From assembly GCF_030445035.2 (NCBI RefSeq), contig NC_080683.1, positions 22,843,528-22,907,527 on the forward strand: a stretch of DNA of 64,000 nucleotides, read 5' to 3'. This DNA is from Dasypus novemcinctus (taxonomy: Eukaryota; Chordata; Mammalia; Cingulata; Dasypodidae). Below are positions 23,156 to 35,289 of this stretch, piece after piece (the stretch's first letter is position 1; every line of letters starts with the position of its first letter). The notes under the pieces are model-generated. The model worked only from the letters and a program-made list of their open reading frames with translations. It was not told where the DNA came from and did not search any database. The translations under genes and the position numbers were made by a program.

Positions 23156-24330
23156 TATCACATTCTACTGTTGGAGCTATTTATGATAATGTCTGAGTTA
23201 AAGAGATATGAACAAATATAAAACTTTGAAGCCAAAAACTTCTTAAAATTCTACTTAGTTCAGTTCAGTTAATGAGGCAGTACCTGGTACGCCCAGTAGA
23301 ACAACTGGGAATCCTATTTGGCGGCAATTCAGGTAAATAATACTTCTAGACATATTCCATTTTTCTAGAAGATTGCATTTCTAATAATAAATTATTTTGA
23401 TATATCCCTACTGATGTAAATGTATACTGTATTTGTGTGTTATGACACATAACCTAATAATAATACAACTAATAATAGTTATGTCATTATTAACAAGTCA
23501 TATTCTCTTAGTTTGACAAGGATTGTTCTGTCAGGGACAGATGGACATGGACACTATATTCAGCTAACCAATTGCTCTTTTCTAAACCAAGTCTAAGAAA
23601 TACTGTATCCTGTGGATGGCTAGGTATTTCTAGTACAGACAGATATGATTCAGCTGCCTCTAGTAATCCAAGCATTGTGTTTCACCAAAATATTCCAAAA
23701 AATCAGCTACCTGCAGATTTTTAAAAGCATGTTCTTTATTTAAAAAAACAATGTATTTTAGACAGCTCACATAAATACTTCCCAACAGATAAATCGGAAG
23801 TATGAAACCAAGGCTATTCTATAGTCCAGATTTGATAAAAATCACATTTCAAAAAAACCACTGCATTAAGTTCCTGCAAGATATTATCCTGTCAGGCTGA
23901 ATTTTTTAACTAAAAATTTTTTTAGAAACTAAGAAAATAAAAATTTGAGAAGCTAAAGTTAGGAAATTGGTTAATGCATTTCTACAGATTTGCAATTGAT
24001 TTTCATATAAGTAAAAATCCTGCCAAACTCATTGATATTGCACATTGTATGCTGAGAAATAGTATTTTGTACATTTTTAATAATTCACAAGTTCAATTCC
24101 TCATTTATATGTACAGATTTAAAACTAATTATCTAATTATTTGGGTCACAAAGGTCAAAAGGACTAGGTGGTCAAAAGTTAGCCATAGACTGGAGGTTTG
24201 GGGCTGACTGTGGACCTAAATTACTGTGCTATTATACATTACCTTGCTGAAATATTCCTGCTAAAATTTTTCACTGCTAGGCAGTACACTAGGAAAAAAA
24301 GAGAGAAATTGAGAAAGTGTTAATTTTTAA
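23156..24330. other. Unique AT-rich DNA, no gene recognised
   Basis: No repeat family or exon recognised. Short frames only. Confidence 0.4.
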
Positions 24331-24337
24331 GCAAGTT

Positions 24338-24871
24338 TGACAAAGATTGAGTTTCAGATGACAAATATTGTCAGCAAGACAGGATTCTGTCAGTGGAAGA
24401 AGTTTAAACATTAACAATTTCTGTCAGGCTGTTGACACAATCATGGCAGACATTTCCCAAGATGCCGAGATGACTGCTGGCATTTGTCAACAATCCTGTC
24501 ATAGTGACAGCAATAAGACCATGTCTGGAAATGTGACAGTTTTGGCTTTGCACTCCCCTGAGCAATAGCCCAGGTGTTCAGAGAAAGTGTGGGAAAACCC
24601 ATATTTCTGCATTGTCATTCGAACACAGAAAACACAGGAGGAAAATGAGCTGTCACTCCAATTCCCATGATGCCTTGCTGCTTAGCATAACTCTACAGTG
24701 CGGCCCTGGGTCCACTGGTCCATACTCTGACAGATAATTAAGAAAGCAGCAGCTTTTTCTAGACGGCTCTTCCTCATGATTTGCATTTTAGCCAGAGGCG
24801 ACCAGTTATAAAAAAAACATGATGGAAAGATGGTAAGAAGCCAATTAGATGGATGGATGGCTGACTGACAG
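24338..24871. promoter_or_regulatory. Candidate enhancer: cluster of TGACAG (TALE-type) motifs
   Basis: A repeat-free stretch holds 14 TGACA/TGTCA pentamers on both strands, at 24338, 24359, 24369, 24388, 24422, 24433, 24485, 24497, 24505, 24534, 24613, 24651, 24728 and 24866. Eight are full TGACAG/CTGTCA hexamers (starts 24387, 24421, 24496, 24505, 24534, 24650, 24728, 24866). About one pentamer and a quarter of a hexamer would be expected at random in this length. TGACAG is the established core of MEIS, PREP and TGIF (TALE) homeodomain proteins. A TAATTA homeodomain core at 24735-24740 and an exact octamer ATTTGCAT (24779-24786) lie inside. Enhancer function is an inference; the motifs are seen directly. 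Confidence 0.5.
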
Positions 24872-27800
24872 CTCTCTGGTATTACGACTCCAGATTTCAG
24901 ACTACATAGCCTGGCAGTTTTCTACAAGAACCAACTTTTTTGCAGGTTGGTAAAGCTGTTAAATGTGGGGCTATATATAGTGCTATATAATTTTTGCAAA
25001 GTTGTACATTTTCCTTAAATAAGCATGTATTCTTTTCAATCAGGGTTTGCATTAAACAAGTTTTCACAATTTAATCACAACTTGCATCACTAAATTTAGC
25101 AATATTAAAATTCTAGACAACTTGTAGGCACATTAACTGTGCCAGTAGAGAAGTGATTAAAAAGCTGAGAACCACATTGAGCCAGAAGAGAAAAATTGAA
25201 CTAATAATTAGAATGTCTGTGCAAATATCTTTGAAACTTTGAAATGTACATAGTTTGATTTTAAGCAATAAAAAGCATAAACTCTAAACTTCCACTCCAT
25301 CTTTGGAATCTACATACATACATTTGTTTATTATTCTTTTCAAGATCTACTATATACTTGTGTATCTGTTACTTCAGCTAATTTTGAAATAAAAACAATT
25401 AAATAAACTGTTAGTCTAAAGCTTCCAGTTTGGCCGTGATATTCAATAGCTTCTAGCCAATAGAAGTCAACTCTTCATAATATTGTCCAATTTGGAACTG
25501 TAACCATGTTTCCTGTGTGATGTGTGTGTGTGTGTATACACACACATATATATACACACACATATATACACTTTAAAAAATTTTGCTATTACAGTGACAC
25601 ATCTCCATCTGTAGTTTGAAATGAAAGAATTTTCTTTCATATTGTATTTGCTTCAGATTTTGAGATACAAAAGGAAGACAATTATTTCATAATAAATTGA
25701 GTTGTTAGAAAGGAACATTAACTCAAATCAGAATTGGAAAGTATGTTTTCTTACCATCAATAATGGATCTCCTACTAAACCAGTTTGGGGGGATGCAGGT
25801 GGAAGGGGTGGTCTCTGAATGCTTTCAGTTGTCTAAAACCACAAATGTACATTTCAAAGTTCCATGTATGCCATTCAATCTACATTTTTATGTCAAAATC
25901 CACAACACATATAAAAAGTGCCTGAGAATATCTTTTCAGATGTATTAACCCTTTCTTTTATTTTTCAGGTTTATTGACATTTGTCTTTTTTTCCTTTTCC
26001 TTTATATCATGTTGTGGGGAAAAATAAGCATAGTATGTTTATAACCACTCTAAATTCTACTTGCCCTATATGTACCCTGAGAGTTTAAGCATAAATTCAG
26101 GGGGTGATGACAGATTCGTACACTATATCCTAAATTAGAAATAAGTAAATACATCTTGATTTTCATTAGAAATACTGAGAGTTTTCTAAACACGTATTGT
26201 ATAATCCCAGTAGAAATAGAATTCCTCTTGAAGAGTTTTAATAATTTTTAAAAGAATGTGTCTCTTCACAATAATTGAAGCCCTTATATAATAAAAATTA
26301 TTTTACTATTCATTTAGGTCCCTAAAAATTTGCTCTTTTAAAGGGAGAAATGCTGAATATAGTGTCCATCCAGACTAATTCTTCAATTTATAAAGATGAA
26401 AAGCTTTGAAACGTTTGCTTATTTGGCTGGATATTCAGGATCAAGGTCTGGAGACATATTTTTTTTTTTGTGCCTTCTGTTTGTACCAGTCACTCATACT
26501 TTTTGTTTAAACTTATTTCACTTTTGAATTCTCCTACTTGTAGCATAATGTCAATATACTGTATTCACTTAAGTTGTAGAAAAAGTTGCATCTTTTAACA
26601 AAAGAATCTACTTTAGACAAGATTTTAAAATAATAAAATTCTTTAATTTTCAAAGATTTCTTTTTTTCTAAACTATGTATTAGGATAGAATTTATGCTTA
26701 AGAGTAAATTTGAAGAATGCTTTATATTAAATTGAAGTGAGTTCTGAAAATACTAACTTTGCAAATATACTTACTGTATCACTGTCATTTAGAGAAATAT
26801 ATTTTTAAATTAAAAAATTATGTGTGTCTTCATCAAAGCAAAATGAGATCTAGCCGTAAGACACGTAGGGTTGTGCCTGGAAAATGTAGCAAAACTCACC
26901 AGAGCCTATTGTTGCCAATGTGTACATATTAAACTCTTTTGTAATTTGAATAGCCAGAATTTAAACATAAACAGCAAAGAGAAGAATAGAGGTAAATTTC
27001 TTAAAAATTGTTTTCCTCAGTGTATCTATGTTTCAGATTGACTGACTGGTTGTAGATTTGCTTTGTCGAATGTAAAATAGAATGTTTTGATAGCATTTAA
27101 GAATGGTAGGCTTGTCCCTCAGGTGGATATTTACAAGAAATGATTTGAGACACATTTTGAAATGAAGCAATTTTATATTAACTGAAAAGTTGAGGAAAGA
27201 TAAACTTGGGTAAAAACCACTTAATATGTGACTATCAAAGACATTTCCTTATTTATTGATGGTTTATAGGAATAGAGCCTCATTGGTTTCTTTGGAATAA
27301 ATCTTTAAATCCTACATAAAGCTGGGTTTCTTTTGTTGTTCAATATTTACAGACACTTAAATTTAAGTAAAATAACTAGTGTCTCTGAAGATCTTTTAAG
27401 CCATGTTGTCAAGGAATAAGGTTGTTTAAGTATTTGTTGAATTGTTCTTTGGCAATTTACACCTTTTTCTAACTTCTTAAACACTCAAATGAACTTGCAA
27501 AACATCTCTTGCAACATGCTAGTAAAAAATCATTACCTACTTTCCTTACTGGGATTGGAGCACTTTCCAGAAGTCAAGGTATTATATAACATCTACTCAT
27601 CTTTCCTGATTTGGAACAAAGTCTGGCAGATCATTTATATACACTATATTTTAGAAAGAGGAAAAAAAAAAAAAAGGAAGAGCATGCTCAAGGGAAAGAG
27701 TTATCGAGAAAAATAAATCAGCACTAACACTTTGTTGTACCATGTTCATAAATTGTTCAGAATTCCATTAAAATGAATGGTTCAAAATATATGTCAGTCC

Positions 27801-27955
27801 ACTAGTTCCAAAGCTTGTCTCTAAAACCCAAAGCTTTCTTAAAACTAGAGAGGAATGTAGATCCCAAGAGTAAAACAAATCTTCCTCTCTCCCTCTCTAC
27901 ATTCTTATAATTTCTCTCTTCATTTTCTTCTCTAGCATGCCCCTGTCTGCCTTGC
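24872..27955. other. 3-kb unique AT-rich stretch, no gene recognised
   Basis: No transposon recognised apart from simple sequence at 25519-25571 and an A-run near 27661-27674. Short frames only. Lack of identifiable repeats over this length is mildly unusual for the window. Confidence 0.45.
25519..25571. repeat. (TG)n-(CA)n/(TA)n microsatellite with palindromic centre
   Basis: Alternating purine-pyrimidine sequence. TG repeats switch to CA repeats through GTATAC, making a perfect 20-bp palindrome at 25527-25546. CA and TA units follow. Confidence 0.95.
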
Positions 27956-27959
27956 CGAA

Positions 27960-28070
27960 GAGCTAACTGTAAGCTCTTTAAAAGCAGGATCTTCCTCTCA
28001 TTTATTTTATTACTGTACCAACAATATCAATACATAGTAGAGGATCAATAAATAAATTGAGGCTGAATTT
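27960..28070 (+). mobile_element. L2 3' end fragment
   Basis: CTAACTGTAAGCTCTTTAAA, GCAGGATCTTCCTCTCATTT, then ACATAGTAGAGGATCAATAA matches the plus-strand L2 terminal order. Confidence 0.7.
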
Positions 28071-28469
28071 AATTCAGACTTTTGCTTGGCTCTGCAGCTA
28101 TTAGTTCTTATGAACTATGGCAGTTTCACTGAACAACTGCTTAGTTCTTTGTGCCCAAATAGTAACTGGGATATCTAGTTTTACAATATTCTCAAGCACA
28201 ACTACTGAGAGTCATGTTAAAATATATGCCTTGTTACAAGAAGTCTACATGAGCAATTATGGTTTGAGCAACACATGTCCATAGCCATCATTAGAACTCT
28301 AATCATCATAATTGTCCTAAGACTGAGCATCGATCATATATTTGCTCTATTAAGGACCATGTACACCGGCTTTCATAGGGAAACTGAGCTGTGTCTGTAG
28401 GTGAAAGTGATATAATATTGACAAATTCATACCATTCAACCCAGTTTTATCTATTCTATCACTAAAAAT

Positions 28470-28620
28470 GTCTTTGAGAGGTAAATATTATAATCCTTAT
28501 TTTACACGTGTGATACTTAAGAAGTTAACTCGCTAAGTTTAATATCTAGCATATGGCAAAATTCGGAATTCAAAGCTTTCTGGTTTCAAAGCTTCTGCTC
28601 TTTCCACCATGCCTGACCTT
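28470..28620 (-). mobile_element. MIR SINE fragment
   Basis: Antisense MIR: ATTATAATCCTTATTTTACA, a decayed GTTAACTCGCTAAG, GGAATTCAAAGCTTTCTGG and GCTCTTTCCACCATGCC. Confidence 0.6.
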
Positions 28621-29079
28621 TAAAAAAAATAATGATTACAATTATAAACATAACAACAGGTTCTAACTGTCATGCAAACATCTCTGGATAAAAACCCATT
28701 AAAATGAGCAGTGTAATGTACTTTCTATATGGATACCAATATTATTTCTTTTGGCTGTGTTATTCCCTATGCCATCAATACACAATAGAATTTTTTTAAT
28801 AAGATGTAAAGCCCCATGATACTAGACAGGGAACAAAATGAACAGTAATTCTGTTCATAAGCCAAATTTAGGGGAGGCATAAAAGAATAGATACAGTCTT
28901 TAACCTATTAGACCTAAAAATTTGTTCATAAAGGGCACAAATAACTCTAATATGTACTTGATAAACAAAGTATGATATTCAGTGATTGCCTTGCAAAAAT
29001 TAAAAGGGGGCTTCATTTGTGATAGGCCATGTTAAATAATTAATACTTTTTTTTTCAAACTGACTGAGAAAGGAAAAAG

Positions 29080-29495
29080 ATCACTTGAGGTAAGAGGAAA
29101 TTGAATAAGTAATTGAAATTGAATATGTAAGAATGATGATGACAAATTATCACATATACATTTGGAGCGCAGGGTGAATGCTGCAAAAAGGAGGCTGGTG
29201 GGGGGATGAGTATGTTGGGAAAGAAGCTTGGAAAATCAGGCTGGAAGAAAGATAAAGGAGACCCTTCTCTACTAGGCTTAGAAGCTTCTACTTTCTTCTG
29301 TAGGTAATAGGAAGACACCCATGAGTCTGGATGTGATAGGATCAGATTTGTGAATTGGGATGAAAACTCTAGCAGCAAAAAGGAACAGGATTGGGGTGTG
29401 AAAAGTTTGGCTGTAGAGAGACTAATGTTGGGACAGCTGCAGTGACAGAAGAAGAATGATAAGTAACTGAGCTCTGATTGTGACAACAGATTATA
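29080..29495 (-). mobile_element. L2 ORF2 fragment, decayed
   Basis: Landmarks in antisense L2 order: GTAGGTAATAGGAAGAC, GATAGGATCAGATTTGTG, GCAGCAAAAAGGAACAGGA and AGAGACTAATGTTGGGACAG. The 143-codon open frame on the minus strand (29055-29486) falls in this fossil and is pyrimidine-strand low complexity (Ser/Pro/Phe-rich), not a gene. Confidence 0.55.
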
Positions 29496-29499
29496 GAGA

Positions 29500-31462
29500 T
29501 AAAGGTTTGCTTATGGCTGGCCAGTCCTGGTTGTTAACATAACAAAATCCCTTCCTTTTTTTTCTTCTAGTTTCCTAACAATGATGACAACGTTACTTTT
29601 ACTAGATTCGGGCCTTAAATCTGCTGGTAATTACCCAATTTGATTGTTAAGCCTGGCTAACTCTTACCAGGGAATCGCTGAACCATAAAAGGAAAAAATT
29701 TAAGTATTCTCTTCTCCTTGGGAAAAAAATCCATTATATTAATATTAATTTTCCTATTTTTAATTTTTTCAACAGAAGGTCATACATATGCTATTTCAGA
29801 GTTCACAGCTAGCCCCTCACTACTCAAATCGTGGGTGTTGTTGCCAGACTGTGGAGATGCACAAGAATTGACTTGAGAGGCAAGGAGATTATTCAAGCTT
29901 CTGCACATACTGTTATCTCCGGGAACTCTTAATCAATGCAGGGTGCGAGCCAGTTAGCAGGACCGAGGTTAGGACACACGGGCTGTTCACTAGATGATGC
30001 AGGAATTAAACTGTGGTTATTATTCCAATTGCAATGTAAAATAACAAGTACAGTCCATGAAGGAAGAGTAGAATGATCACAGAAAAAAAGTATTTACCTA
30101 TTGACTCACTTCCTGTTGTGTCTAGTCCTAAAAATGTCAAAAACTTAATTTCCTTTGACTGGAGAGAATGTATGGTAAATTTTCACTCTACCTCTATTTG
30201 GTTCCTGCAGATTTGCTGAAATAGAAATCTTCAAATGCTGGGAATGATTACTAAATATACCTGGATATACAGATTAATTCCTGTTATTGAAAACTGCACT
30301 AAAACCCCCAAATGTATGTATGAACCAAAAAATAAATTCTAAATGTCAGTGAATGGTCCATATATTACAAAGAAAATAGCTGCCAGACCAAAATTCCAGT
30401 TATGAACCCTAGAATGTGGTTGCAAGTTTGCACTCATTAGGGACATAAAAGTGATGTCATTTAACTAAAAATTTAAAAATGCTTTCTTAATATTTAAAAG
30501 TATGATTTCTGGGCGGTTGTTTTCACTACTGAAAAGTCAATGGAACATGGCCTGAATGTTGAGTAACTTACTATAAGCGATTAGGATGACATCCCATGGA
30601 AATTCAAATAAACGTTAGCAGATTCTTTTCAGAAAATCTTTCTAAAATACCTTCACTTCTGCAGCCCTCCCCCCATACATGCATTTCCCGTCATGGCTTT
30701 AGCTCCATTCTATTTTAGTAGTTGTGGGCCAGAGCAGATAAAACTCAGGCCGCCATGAGCACACTGCACTTCAGAGGAGAACTTTTAAACTGCTTTTATT
30801 CAGAGCAGCACCATTAGCCACTGTTTGGGCTCAGCACCCATTGGCTATCTTTCTGCACTTCTCACAAGAGACTAAAGACTTTTTCCAGAGATTGCAGAGA
30901 AAGTTAGGTTGCCATATAGTACCACATCAGAAAATGTTAAAGCTGGGAAGTACTTTTAGCATCATGAATCCCTTCCTTCTGTTCACTTCTCCCTATCTTT
31001 CTTTCTCTCCCTTATTGTCACCTTCCTTCAAATTTGAATCAAAATTTAAAGATAAGAAAATTAAAGAATATTTACATTGATAGACATCTGCCAATAAAGA
31101 GCAAAAATCTTTCAGTTTTACTATTAAAAGCCATAATACAATTTTCTATCTTTAAATAAAAAATTAATACTTTGTTTAAATTTTCAAAGTGAATAAACCA
31201 CATATAAAAAAAATGGGCTACAAAAGGAATCTGAACTATTTTGTTCCTTTTGTGCACCACTTTAATTTGAAAGTACAAACAATTCCCCCAAATATATGGT
31301 ATGTCTCAATAATTAATTCTTTTTGAATTTTTGGTGTTATTTGAAATTACTTTCAGGTGACTCTGCAATGTTAACTGCTATATATTCTTTGGTGTTTAAT
31401 ACAAAAGACCTTGAATTTATTATTTTCATGATACCTGCACATAGGCATTTCTGTTCAGGATA
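29500..31462. other. 2-kb unique stretch, no gene recognised
   Basis: No repeat family recognised. The stretch 30640-30840 has somewhat higher GC, with GGCCGCCATG (a YY1-like core) near 30749. No exon structure is evident. Confidence 0.4.
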
Positions 31463-31472
31463 GCTAAAATAG

Positions 31473-32250
31473 TTTTTTTTTTTTTTTTTTTTTGAATTCA
31501 CTTAATTTTCCTTATGGTCAGTAAATTATAATATTGCAGTATTTATCAAACCTAAACAAAGCATTTACACATTTCCTAACTACAATTAATTCTCACAGAT
31601 GTTCAATATTAACACAATCATTTTATCTTCAATATATACAAACATAAAACCAGGACGAGCTCTTTATGGTCAAGAATATCATGCAACTCAAAAAGACCAA
31701 CAAATTTCTACATTAGATGCAAACAAATTTATGAATAAAGAATTAGAAAGAAAATAATTTATTTCACATGATCAGCTAAGTCATTTTCCCATGAATAAGT
31801 TACTAACAACAATATGAATATAACACAGACATCAAGTAAGATTATATACTGGACTTCATGTAATGGTACAATCCCCCCACTACTTTTTCCAGTGCAATTA
31901 CTTTTTAAAAAATTAGTTCTTGTTTTCTGCTTTTATATCACTTTCATTTCATTTGTCATAAATGTATCATTTGCTTTTCAGCATCCTTTTATACAGACCT
32001 TTTCTCATTAGCACAAGGTCAATAAAAATATACTCTTTCTCCCTTTGTGATCATAAATACAAATGCAAATACAGATACTGAAATCACAAGGTAATATCAA
32101 ATTATGAAGAGGCCATTGATATGATCCCCGATATGTTTATGTAAACAGTTTTGAGGTAATAATTTAAAATATGAAAATAAAGAGAGATTTCTTATAGTTC
32201 CTACAACATGTCCATTCAACCTCAAGGAAGTTAATTCTTATTTGAGAAGT
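31473..32250 (-). mobile_element. Possible retroposed transcript 3' end (unidentified)
   Basis: A run of about 22 T (31473-31494), read on the minus strand as a poly-A tail, ends a roughly 780-bp AT-rich sequence. The 10-bp direct repeat GCTAAAATAG lies immediately outside both edges (31463-31472 and 32251-32260). That layout fits an L1-mediated insertion of a processed RNA. No SINE or LINE signature and no protein remnant are recognised, and no canonical AATAAA lies within 30 bp of the tail. It may be a 3'-UTR retrocopy or a coincidence. Confidence 0.4.
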
Positions 32251-32799
32251 GCTAAAATAGCATAAGTGGGCTGATAGTAGAGAGTAGCTATGAAATTTAA
32301 TAGTATTTTAAAATTCACATTTTTCTTCCAAATGCTTATGAATATGACAATCATTTAAGTAATAAAACACAAAATCAGATGTTTAACCAAAAATTTAATT
32401 TAGAATTCAAAATATTAAAGAACAAAATCCAAGAATTTCACCAAATCTTTGTAATTCTGGTAGATAGAGAATGGATTCTCCAGTTTTAGGTCAGTTTTAA
32501 TGAGAAGTCAATGCCCTTTAAATAATTTGTTAAAATGGTTTTATGCACTCAATTATTGTACTCCAATAACAAGAAAAGTTGCATTCAATGACAAAGGAAG
32601 GTATTTATTAATAAATACAGACTTTTAGTATGTTCAGAGGAAATGTAGGTTCTGTTGGATTTCCTAAACTTTTTATATCAATATCTTAGAACAGGAAAAG
32701 AAGAATTTATCCTTTAAATGAACACCTGAGCAGAACAACCTCCAGCACGAGGTAAACTTTCTTTGAGTTATCCATTTAATGCTATGGACCAATGGGAGC

Positions 32800-33030
32800 T
32801 CACAGTACTTTCCTAAACACAGCATATCCCCATTCTGACCACACAGGCCTCCTTGCTCTTCCCTGCCTCCAGACCTTCACACAGCGTATCCTTTTGTCTG
32901 AAATGCAATTCTTCCAAATATCCATAAAGCTCATCTCTCACACCTCAATTTTCAGCTCCTCTGAAAGGCCTTCCTGACCTCCATTTATGAAATAACACTG
33001 CATTCATCATTTGTTCTCTTCAATCATCCT
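32800..33030 (+). mobile_element. L2 ORF2-3' UTR fragment
   Basis: Plus-strand L2: CCTTGCTCTTCCCTGCCTCC, TCTGAAATGCAATTCTTCC, CAGCTCCTCTGAAAGGCC, TTCCTGACCTCC. This corresponds to the conserved L2 terminal ORF2 block ending in the FPD-type motif. Confidence 0.7.
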
Positions 33031-33034
33031 ATTA

Positions 33035-34145
33035 GAATTCGCAGGTTTGGAAACTCTAACTCTAGTAGAGTTGATTAAAGAAATCTAACAATCTCTCTTT
33101 AAAAAGCTAAGTGTCCATTGGGAAAAACAACTTCTTAAATATGTAAAGTCAATATAGAGTGGCTTATAATTAGTCAAAGGACTAAAAGTTAGCTGGGGTT
33201 TTGAGTCAGAATGAATACCATCAGCAAAGCAACATGAGGAAATGATAGAGTGTAAAGGACAAAAATAGAAAGTAGGGAATGCTGGGAAATAACACTTATT
33301 GATATATTCTAACCTAAGTTTGTAGTTTCTCTTTCTTTGGTGATTTTCCAAATCTAGAGCTTTTGCTAAAGGAGTCATGCTTTAAATTGCCATTTGAACT
33401 TCATCTCTAGAGTATTAGCTTGGAAGAGCTGACTGAATAAGGGAGCAAATGACAACAGGGAGAAATTCCTTTGGATCTTCACTGACCAATCTGATTTTCA
33501 TTCTCTGTGACCGGAACTAAGAGATCTAGAGAGAGGTGAAAAGAGATTTGTGGTAAGTTTTGAGAGGAAGTGAGGTTAACCCAAAACTACATGAAGCTGT
33601 GAACATGGACGGCAGAAATTAAGAGCAAAAATAGGAATGGGAAGCAGATATAAGGAGACAAGTAAAAGAAGGAGGCAACGTAGAGAGGAAAAAAGGGAGA
33701 ATGGTAGGCATCAATTCCCAATATCCACTCTCCCACTTGTGGTGTCCTTAGTTCTAGCTAACCTTTGCTTCTTGACCACGGATATTAGTGAGACTAAAAG
33801 CTTATTCTTGGCAAGGATGTATATATAGCACTTCTTTTGTCACAGTTTTTATTGGACCCAAAGATAATAGGTGTCAACCATCTCCACAATCCAAAATCAG
33901 GGCAAAGACACTGTACTTTCAGAAAGGGATAGCACACAGAGTACAGAAAGCAGGCAAAAACCTGTCTACCCCAACATGGTCTCCAGACCTAAACTGGATG
34001 AAAGAAGTTCAAAGTTTTGGCTTCTCTTCAAGACTCGACATTTTAATTATGGGAGTGAAATTATTCTTGGGACTAAAAGTTAACAGAAGATATTTTTTCC
34101 TAAGGAATAAGCTATGGATCCTGCTCAAATTTTTATCTAAGGTGC
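33035..34145. other. Unique DNA, no gene recognised
   Basis: Contains a 145-codon frame (33788-34225 plus) overlapped by other frames. It has no recognisable domain, no splice context and no codon signature that I can defend as a gene. Confidence 0.4.
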
Positions 34146-34149
34146 CTTA

Positions 34150-34490
34150 TTTCAGTTCCCTAGGAGCAGAGCCTGAGGCAAGATTCTTGCCCAAGCAATT
34201 GGGGGAGGAGGCGGGAATGTTCTAAGGAGAAAAATATTGAGGAAAGCAGGATAGGAGAGGAGAAAATTGCTCAGTGAGAGGGTTCTTAGCTGGAGACAGG
34301 TTCAGTCTTTTGACTGATCCCACAGGGAAGGTGTGAAGCACAAATCGCTGCACAGCGTCAGTTCCACCTTGACTCTGGCTGAGGTCCATTAGGAGTGGAG
34401 TAGAGTGTGAAGCCTGTAGGACAAGGTAGTAGGTAAAGAGGATCTGAGTAGGATACTGATAGAACCCACTGTACAAGGAAAGGGATGGGA
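34150..34490. mobile_element. Possible ancient repeat, class unresolved
   Basis: TCCCTAGGAGCAGAGCCTGAG followed by GCAAGATTCTTGCCCAAGC resembles an old mammalian interspersed repeat that I have seen in many loci, but I cannot assign it to a family. Confidence 0.3.
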
Positions 34491-34889
34491 GGTATTCTCC
34501 CCCAAAGAATGGATTAAAATAATGAAAAATGCAAAGCTATATTTCTATTTGCCTCCAACTAGCACTGTTCATGCAATAAATCGTTTCAAGCACAGTACTC
34601 CATTCTTTAAAATCAAGCTAATGTTGCAGGTTTCTATTCTTTAAAGCCAAAGAATATTTTCTGGAACAAAATTGAGGAGGGACATGGTTGTCTTCTTTTT
34701 TTTTTCTATCTCTAGTAGCAAGGACTGGAGAAAGGTAAAAATAGTCTATGGATATTGGTGGAATAAGTAAATTAATGAATATAGAGTTTCACTATTAACA
34801 TCACTTCCTATTGTCAAGTTCCACGTTTCTGTAGCAGTGACAATAAAATTGACATCTCTACAAATGGAGCTCTTAGAAATGATTATCTT

Positions 34890-35289
34890 GGGAAGCGGGT
34901 TTGGCCCAAAGGATGGGCTTCTGCCTACCATGTGAGAGGTCTGGGATTCAAACCCAGGGCCTCCTGACCTGTGCGGTGAGCTGGCCCATGTGCAGTGCTG
35001 ATACACACAAGGAGTGCTGTACCATGCAGGGGTGTCCCTATGTAGGAGAGCCCCATGTGCAAGGAGTGCACCCTGTAAGGAGAGCCGCCCAGTGTGAAAA
35101 AGTACAGCCTGCCCAGAAGTGGCACCGCACACATGGAGAGCTGGCATGACAAAATGAGACACAGACTCTGGGTGCAGTTGACAAGAATATAGGCAAACAC
35201 AGAGGGGCGCCCAGCAAATGGACACAGGGAGCGGGCAAATGGAGGGGGTGGGGGGAAGGGGAGAGAAATTAAAAAAATTTAAAAAAAGA
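34890..35289 (+). mobile_element. Full-length DAS-type SINE
   Basis: tRNA head with A-box-like TTGGCCCAAAGG (34911-34922) and B-box-like GATTCAAACCC (34946-34956), then the full GC-rich body and an A-rich tail ending near 35289. Flanks GAAATGATTATCT and GAAGTGACCGTCT match at only 9 of 13 positions, so the target duplication is uncertain. The 227-codon minus-strand frame (34746-35429) runs through the antisense of this SINE and is spurious. Confidence 0.9.

Noticed and set aside
29055..29486. 143-codon minus-strand frame
   Set aside because: Ser/Pro/Phe-rich low-complexity product of a decayed L2 fragment; no start context, partner exon or domain.
33788..34225. 145-codon plus-strand frame
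   Set aside because: No recognisable domain, no splice signals that fit, overlapping frames in other phases; length is within chance for a 64-kb six-frame scan.
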